Shown here: piece after piece, positions 7,732 to 12,401 of the stretch | Layout: the number at the start of each line of letters is the position of its first letter | Numbering within the stretch: the first letter of the stretch is position 1 | Assembly (NCBI GenBank): GCA_036939975.1 | Contig: JALLPB010000872.1 | Coordinates: forward strand, 1 to 12,401 | Source of the DNA: Cyclostephanos tholiformis | Lineage: Eukaryota; Bacillariophyta; Thalassiosirophyceae; Thalassiosirales; Thalassiosiraceae | DNA length: 12,401 bases | Direction: 5' to 3' | The notes under the pieces: model-generated | The model's database searches: none | Told to the model about the DNA's origin: nothing | Seen by the model: the letters and a program-made list of their open reading frames with translations, nothing else | Translations under genes and position numbers: made by a program

Positions 7732-7925
7732 CGTTTTTGAATGCGATTTGGTGTATCGTACCCTAAAACATAAAAAAATATCATGCAAAATGTTTACCGG
7801 TTCCCACGTGGGAAATAACTATAAACGAAGTAGGTAGGTGATCCTCCGGTTCAATTCCCCTCACTCTCGTAAAATGCCCTACCTAGAGGTAGGTTGATCC
7901 CTACCTAGGTAGTTACATATTGACC
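7732..7925. promoter_or_regulatory. divergent promoter with a G-box palindrome and CTACCTAG repeats
   Basis: 194 bases between the start codons of two head-to-head genes. It contains a perfect 14-base palindrome TTCCCACGTGGGAA (7801-7814) around CACGTG, the G-box/E-box core recognised by many bZIP and bHLH factors. TAGGTAGG lies at 7831-7838. CTACCTAGAGGTAG (7879-7892) has inverted arms. A perfect palindrome CTACCTAGGTAG occupies 7901-7912. CCCTACCTAG is directly repeated at 7877-7886 and 7899-7908. The clustering of symmetric motifs in so short a shared promoter suggests transcription-factor sites; which factor binds is not known. Confidence 0.55.
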
Positions 7926-8055
7926 ATGGCGCCGAATTCCCACAGTAGGCGAATCCTCCCCACCCAAACCCTCGCCTCGTTCGGCGCGACGCCGATCTAC
8001 GCACGTGCGGAGTCGCCATCGTCGTCATCGTCGCGACCATGTCGTCCCAATACGA

Positions 8056-8125
<70 letters not shown>

Positions 8126-9458
8126 TTCGTCATCGGCGGACAATGATTGCACACCGGAGGGGATAGGCCTGTCGAATTGGGAGATTTCTACGCGCAATTC
8201 CTCCATCGGGGACTGTGCGGATATGGCGGAATTGACCTCGTCGTTGGAGGACGTCGCGAACGACGACGATGACGACGACGGCGGCGGCGAGGGAGACGTC
8301 GGTGGCGGGAGGACTACGACGACGACGACGATGAGGATGAGGCGGCGACTGTGTCCCCCCGAGATCGCGTTTTTGGATGCGTTCATTTTGTGTCGATATC
8401 GACATCGTCGACGAGGACGTACGCCGACGGCGGAGGAGGAGGGCGAGGACGATGAGGAGGAGGAGGACGACGACGACGTAGACGCATCCGCATCCGACGG
8501 GGGGGCGCTTCGCCTCGACGCGAGGGACGCATTAATGGAATGGGCGGAGGCGCATCGATGCATGCAATTGCCATCCCGTCGTGGCATTCCTCCTCCTACG
8601 GCGACGACGGCCGACGGAACGCGCGTCATTGGGGGGGAGGGTCATCGGGGAGTATCCATCGTACGTACCGCGGACGCCGCGATTTGGTCGAGGAGGTCGT
8701 ACCGCAACGAAGATGATTATGGTGGTGGTGGCGTCGATATCGACTCGACGACGACGACGACGACGACGATCTCATCCGGCGAATGCGAATTCTACTACGA
8801 TTGGACGTTCTCTTCGCCCTATGCCGGCACCGCCATCGTCGGAGATCTCGCCGTCGGCGAAAGAATGGGGTCTAGGATCGAGGGGATGGCGATCAACAAT
8901 CGGCAAGTTTGGCGACCGTTGCGTCATTCGCGCATTCCCCTCCACATGCTTCGCGACAATACCAAGCCAATACTGCTGTACGACGACGTGATCATGTACG
9001 AGGACGACCTGCACGACAACGGCGAGGTTACATTGAGCGCGAAAATTAGGGTGATGCCCGATTGCTGGTACGTCCTCCAGAGGCTATACGTTAGGGTGGA
9101 TCGCGTTTGCATTCGCTGTCGCGAGGTACGATATTTCTGCTCGTTCGATAACGTGCGCTTTGGGGCGGGCGACGCCGGTTCCGAAATCGACGACCACTCG
9201 ACGGCCCGAGCAAACGTCATATACAGGGACGTTACGTGGAGGGAGGCCACGTGGGGGGAGCTCGGGGATGCCGGCATGCCGACGGATGCCGCCGTTTGGA
9301 GGGAACGGGATGGAATCGCCGCCCCCCGGGGGGGGAATAGCGCCAATGGAATGCCGGCCCCGCCGCCGCTTGCCTCCCTGCTGATGAGATTGCCCTCCGT
9401 CCATTTGCCCGATGACATTCCCAGGTATTCGAGCTTCGATGTGAGGCAGAGAATATAG
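7926..9458 (+). CDS. TIP41/TIPRL-family PP2A regulatory protein with low-complexity insertions
   Basis: TIP41-like proteins bind PP2A-type phosphatase catalytic subunits and, with Tap42/alpha4, act in TOR-linked signalling. The start is the ATG at 7926 (GACCATGG); the open frame reaches a TTG two codons earlier. The product is 510 residues, against roughly 270 for the human protein. The hallmark block at 348-392 includes ILLYDDVIMYEDDLHDNGEV, then TLSAKIRVMPDCWYVLQRLY and VRVD. It is preceded by DWTFSSPYAGT (292-302) and followed by VIYRDVTWREATWGEL (about 431-445). Weaker matches to the N-terminal part of the family are GLSNWEIS (about 81-88), CPPEIAFLDAFIL (143-155) and LDARDALMEWAEAH (197-210). 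Between these sit a Pro11-Thr12 tract (45-67), an Asp6 run (113-118), a long Glu/Asp insert (169-186) and a Thr7 run (275-281). The extra length is therefore mostly simple sequence placed in loops of an otherwise recognisable fold. Confidence 0.92.
8058..8123 (+). repeat. (CCG)11(ACG)11 compound microsatellite
   Basis: Eleven CCG triplets (8058-8090) followed directly by eleven ACG triplets (8091-8123), in frame within the TIP41 gene and read as poly-Pro then poly-Thr, ahead of the conserved domain. Uninterrupted units imply slippage and likely length variation between alleles. Confidence 0.95.
8748..8768 (+). repeat. (ACG)7 microsatellite encoding a Thr run
   Basis: Seven ACG units in frame in the TIP41 gene, just before the DWTFSSPYAGT motif, where the family normally has a short loop. 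Confidence 0.9.
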
Positions 9459-9570
9459 GACGGACCCCACGAAGTGATTGGGACAAATCTTCTTTAAATG
9501 TAGATGTACATTTTCAATCACTAAACGCAGTAAAGAGCACAACAGGAACTATTCATCACTGGTAGGCGGC

Positions 9571-9580
9571 GGGGGGGGGG
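9571..9580. repeat. G10 homopolymer after the PPPDE gene
   Basis: Ten G in a row immediately beyond the 3' end of the PPPDE coding region (a C10 run in its transcript). Length is uncertain in any assembly. Confidence 0.8.
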
Positions 9581-9585
9581 TCGTC

Positions 9586-10539
9586 TCACTCGACGGAGAT
9601 CGCATCGTTAACCTCGAAACTCGCGCGCATCGCGGGAGTCACGCACTGTTTCACCTCCATCCCATCCTTACCCTTCTCTGACGGACAGGTCACGGTCCTG
9701 AGATCGCTGATGCCCAAATTAGGCTTGGCATCGCTCATTCCGTAAACACACTTCAACAAGGCGGACGTGAAGGTGTTGCAGTTGTTCGTTAGGGGATTGT
9801 AATCCGTGCCTGCCCAATCGCTGACGCACGTCGGTAATGTCCCACCGGCGTCGATGGCATACATGTGACCGTGACAAACGGCCTCGTACGCGTCCTCGCC
9901 ACTAATACCAGGGAAGGGGGAGGACGAGCCGCCACTAACGCCATAAAAGTACAATTCCTTGTATTCGCCCATGGCATTGGCAATCACGGCGTTCTTCGAA
10001 TTTAACGCGTAGGCCTTGTTCTCCGACCGGTGGGGGGAGCCACAGCAGGGGCTATCGCACGCCGCGTAACCGAATCCGAGTTGGACACATCCGGGTTCAT
10101 TTTGTTTCGACCACTGGTCCTTCTCTATGACGACGAATGGGGACCTCGTCGCATCTCCTCCGCGAGCGCCGCCGCCGCCATCCGACCCTCCCTCGAACGA
10201 CCCCGGTGGCAATAGGGTATTACTCGCGATACCGTCGAGCATATTAAGGAAACCGGCGTCCTTCGCCAGGGATTCGCGCGGGCATACTATTACCTCCGTG
10301 TGAAAGAGCTTCTTGAACGTCGACTCGAGGGGGAATTTTTGGAGGAAAACGTAGAACGAATCAGATGTCTCGTTGTCGTCGGCGGCCGTTGCCGCTGTCA
10401 ACGTTTCGGCGTCGGCGATGTGGACCGTTTCCGAACCGCCCCGCCTCAATGAAGCGCCAAGCAGTCCAGTGCCACTAGAACTGCGGGGTGAGAGGGAAAG
10501 GGAAAGGAAAGTCGCAAGGATGGCGGACCGCGGAGTCAT
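9586..10539 (-). CDS. PPPDE/DeSI-like putative cysteine peptidase with signal peptide
   Basis: 317 residues in one exon; ATG at 10539 with A at -3. The PPPDE fold is a permuted papain fold known from DeSI deSUMOylating isopeptidases, with a His-Cys dyad. The expected elements are present: LFHTEVIVC around H80, and TNNCNTFTSALLKCVYG around C254, matching the NNCN-x-F signature. The order (His first, Cys later) fits the permuted arrangement. Unlike cytosolic DeSI proteins, it starts with a hydrophobic segment, SAILATFLSLSLS (5-17), typical of a signal peptide. It also carries many extra cysteines (86, 151, 161, 165, 166, 222, 238, 264, 285, 299) suggesting disulfides, and a Gly-rich insert (117-128). 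I infer a secreted or compartmental enzyme; the substrate is unknown. SUMO is not implied. The family call rests mainly on the Cys and His motifs. Confidence 0.72.
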   Translation of the reverse strand: MTPRSAILATFLSLSLSPRSSSGTGLLGASLRRGGSETVHIADAETLTAATAADDNETSDSFYVFLQKFPLESTFKKLFHTEVIVCPRESLAKDAGFLNMLDGIASNTLLPPGSFEGGSDGGGGARGGDATRSPFVVIEKDQWSKQNEPGCVQLGFGYAACDSPCCGSPHRSENKAYALNSKNAVIANAMGEYKELYFYGVSGGSSSPFPGISGEDAYEAVCHGHMYAIDAGGTLPTCVSDWAGTDYNPLTNNCNTFTSALLKCVYGMSDAKPNLGISDLRTVTCPSEKGKDGMEVKQCVTPAMRASFEVNDAISVE

Positions 10540-10930
10540 CGTGGCTGTTGATTATGAACAACAAAAGGGCTGAAAATTCTCATTAATTTTTCTCTGTTCG
10601 GTGCTTTATCACAAAAAGCGATAAATAGGTCGCTGAAATCTATTTCTTAGGTTACGTTACGACGTTCAATGGTTTACCATAATTTTATTTGACTATCCTG
10701 TACATCCAAAAATCATACACACTCATATCAATCAGCTCCTCGCATCAGATATGTGTTTGGGCCAGCCCGTTCCAATTCCAAGCTGCAAAGTGCAGGTTAC
10801 CGGGGAAAGGTGATTCCAATTTGTGCTAGCCGATTCCAGATTAACCAACGATGGAATCGGCTAGGACACTTGTCATGTTAATATCGTTGCACTATCTGAA
10901 AGACAAACCATTGATTGCATTCAATATGGA
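10540..10930. other. spacer between two minus-strand genes
   Basis: 391 bases serving as promoter of the PPPDE gene (right to left) and 3' region of the membrane-protein gene. It is AT-rich around 10570-10630 and 10680-10740. No open frame of interest crosses it. The only structured element is the inverted repeat at 10826-10864. Confidence 0.55.
10826..10864. repeat. perfect 13-bp inverted repeat (hairpin)
   Basis: CTAGCCGATTCCA (10826-10838) is followed after 13 bases by its exact reverse complement TGGAATCGGCTAG (10852-10864). In the minus-strand transcript of the gene ending at 10931 it would fold about 67 bases past the stop codon, so it may be a 3' UTR or processing hairpin. It could equally be a palindromic binding site upstream of the PPPDE gene. 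Confidence 0.6.
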
Positions 10931-12401
10931 TCATTTTTTGTCTTCTCCGGGGCGGAATGATCTGTGTAGGAGTCGCCACGTGTTGGCAGCCCAATGGTAG
11001 ATACGTCCACCTCGTTGTGCGTCATCACTTGAGTTGTCCATATTGTCGACATTTGAGCAAGTATATGGTACAATCTTAATCTCATTGATGGATCCAGAGA
11101 CGTCACGTGCATTTGGTATATTTACCAAACCCGCCGAATTCATCAAATCAGCATCAATGATTACACGATCATCAGCGAATGAGTGAGACGGGTGAACTTC
11201 CTGTTTTTTCTCAGCGTTACGGTCGTCAGCCGTCGAAGCTTCATTCAAGACACCAATGATAGTCCTAATCTCCGTTACTACTCTAGCAACAACCATCGAT
11301 GCCAGATTTGCAAAAGAATGGAAGTAAGATTGCCTGCTTGGTTCATCGCCATCATAAACCTGCCCGTCAGTGTCTAGTCCTTTGCCGTTTTTGGCCTTAT
11401 TTCGCCATTTAGCCTCGAGAGAATCTTCTCTGCGATTTTGAATCGGAGATTGCAGTATTCGTTCTATCTTACGTTTCAGCTCGTGTTCCTTGCGCAGCTC
11501 CTCCGCTCGCAGACGTCGTGCATCCTCCTCCGGCAAAGGCGTTCCATCGCCAATGCCAAGTTGTTTCTCGAGAGCTTGTACGCGTTCGAGCAGGACACGA
11601 ATATTGGCGGATTCCTCATCGACCGTGGACGACTTCATGAGAGTGGGCCCTCCACCGTTAGACGTTGCAGGGCCCTGGCTCAGCTGAGCGGGCGTAGTGC
11701 GTGAGTCGGACGCCTTCCCCTCGTCCATCGCCCGGTCCTGGGATACCCTCAATTCATTAATTCGCTTTTCCGCCCCCCCCAGGAACAAATCCTCTACGAC
11801 AGTCCTCACTCTGTCCCATGCATTGCCTCCGTCGGGGATCAAGACTGAATATTTGCCCGGATCTACTCGTTCACCGACAACATCCTTCGATGGAATACCA
11901 TCGTCCATCGCATTCCCCTCGTCACCAGCGCAATTAAGCGCCCCATCGTCCGTCGTAATGCCCATTATCTTCTCCCTTTCGATCCGCTCTGATCTCGAGT
12001 AATATTCCCTCATCTCATCCTGCAACGACCAGAAGTACAGGTGTACCAAAAATCCCGGCAATAACGCGAATGCCACGTTCTTCGCTATCCACCATTCGTC
12101 CATAACCAGCGCTCCATCCGCCTTCTGCTTCCTCTCGTGAAAGTCGCGCAATCTCGTGGCGAAGCTGCCGCCCCCGCCGCCGACTTCCCCCCCCCCCCCC
12201 ACCCCCGCTCGCGTCGACGAGGAGGATGCGGGTATCGCGCCGTCGGTGATAACGTGGATCCAATCCCTAAAATCGGACAGATTGCGCTTGAGGTTCGACA
12301 CGACCTCCGACGGTGCGCGTTCCCAATCGATGCCCCCCCCCCCCCGAGGAGGAGCGATATCGACGTCTCCTCCTCCTCCTCCTCCTCCTCCTCCTCCCCC
12401 C
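10931..12401 (-). CDS. unrecognised single-pass membrane protein with coiled coil, N-terminus cut off
   Basis: The frame is open from the right edge to a TGA at 10931, 489 residues visible, with no ATG before the edge. The GTG at 12301 is internal, because coding-like sequence (GIDWERAPSEVVSNLKRN) continues above it. The true start therefore lies outside the window or beyond an intron. I do not recognise the family. Visible features in order are: a Gly-rich stretch at the edge; SDFRDWIHVITDG; a Ser/Gly-rich linker (about 12160-12230); one likely transmembrane helix preceded by WWIAK (about 12029-12091, AFALLPGFLVHLYFW); an acidic charged region; and a heptad-like coiled coil with ESANIRVLLERVQALEKQLG then a Glu/Arg/Lys-rich helix (about 11447-11614). 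The Ser/Asn-rich tail includes RIYHWAANTWRLLHRSF. An organelle-membrane tether or scaffold is possible, but that is only inference. Confidence 0.7.
   Translation of the reverse strand, partial: GGGGGGGGGGGDVDIAPPRGGGGIDWERAPSEVVSNLKRNLSDFRDWIHVITDGAIPASSSSTRAGVGGGGEVGGGGGSFATRLRDFHERKQKADGALVMDEWWIAKNVAFALLPGFLVHLYFWSLQDEMREYYSRSERIEREKIMGITTDDGALNCAGDEGNAMDDGIPSKDVVGERVDPGKYSVLIPDGGNAWDRVRTVVEDLFLGGAEKRINELRVSQDRAMDEGKASDSRTTPAQLSQGPATSNGGGPTLMKSSTVDEESANIRVLLERVQALEKQLGIGDGTPLPEEDARRLRAEELRKEHELKRKIERILQSPIQNRREDSLEAKWRNKAKNGKGLDTDGQVYDGDEPSRQSYFHSFANLASMVVARVVTEIRTIIGVLNEASTADDRNAEKKQEVHPSHSFADDRVIIDADLMNSAGLVNIPNARDVSGSINEIKIVPYTCSNVDNMDNSSDDAQRGGRIYHWAANTWRLLHRSFRPGEDKK
12187..12200. repeat. 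C14 homopolymer
   Basis: Fourteen C in a row, read as Gly codons in the minus-strand membrane-protein gene. A second run of 13 C lies at 12333-12345. Such tracts are prone to length errors, so the frame above them is less certain. Confidence 0.85.
12368..12401. repeat. (TCC)10 microsatellite and C run at the window edge
   Basis: Ten TCC units followed by C to the right edge; in the frame of the minus-strand gene they read as GGA (Gly). This may be a coding Gly tract or the start of non-coding sequence upstream. Confidence 0.85.

Noticed and set aside
7732..7788. N-terminal extension of the EF-hand protein
   Set aside because: The upstream codon is TTG; the first ATG is at 7731 with A at -3. 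A TTTTAG at the upstream end might be an acceptor, but no further exon is evident.
7997..8629. 210-codon minus-strand frame with long Ser, Val and Gly runs
   Set aside because: Shadow of the repeats in the TIP41 gene.
8058..8768. Triplet repeats as a CRISPR or other spacer-repeat array
   Set aside because: Pure microsatellites without spacers, in a eukaryotic coding region.

Overview
This window reads as nuclear DNA of a eukaryotic microalga, most likely a diatom or another stramenopile. The basis is eukaryotic protein families, short GT-AG introns (107, 113 and probably 171 bases), densely packed genes on both strands, and many GAC/ACG trinucleotide runs coding for Asp and Thr tracts. The species cannot be named from sequence alone.

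Layout, left to right. 170-1888 (+): class IV-type histone deacetylase with all catalytic residues present and a long N-terminal extension. 2282-3327 (+): membrane-anchored cyclophilin-type peptidyl-prolyl isomerase with one intron. 3328-5222: no intact gene. About 3900-4430 holds coding-like pieces on the + strand and about 4450-5042 holds pieces on the - strand, each spread over shifting frames; they look like two convergent decayed genes. 5223-6934 (+): nuclear-looking protein with a plant-spaced zf-4CXXC_R1 zinc finger, modelled here with three exons. 7117-7731 (-): centrin/calmodulin-like EF-hand protein with an Asp run. 7732-7925: divergent promoter with several palindromes. 7926-9458 (+): TIP41/TIPRL-type PP2A regulator expanded by low-complexity inserts. 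9586-10539 (-): PPPDE/DeSI-like putative cysteine peptidase with a probable signal peptide. 10540-10930: spacer with a perfect 13-bp inverted repeat. 10931 to the right edge (-): unrecognised single-pass membrane protein with a coiled coil, cut off at its N-terminus.

The genes look like an ordinary mix: chromatin (histone deacetylase, zf-4CXXC_R1), protein folding, calcium sensing, phosphatase control and a putative peptidase. Nothing in their order suggests a dedicated cluster. I do not see a clear undescribed system. The best leads are the secreted PPPDE protein, the two frame-broken remnants, the palindrome-rich divergent promoter, and the low-complexity insertions inside the TIP41 fold.

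Two calling notes. Four reading frames extend 5' to non-ATG codons (TTG at 2186, 7788 and 7920; GTG at 12301). For the first three I moved the start to the first in-frame ATG. The last has no ATG before the window edge and is treated as partial.
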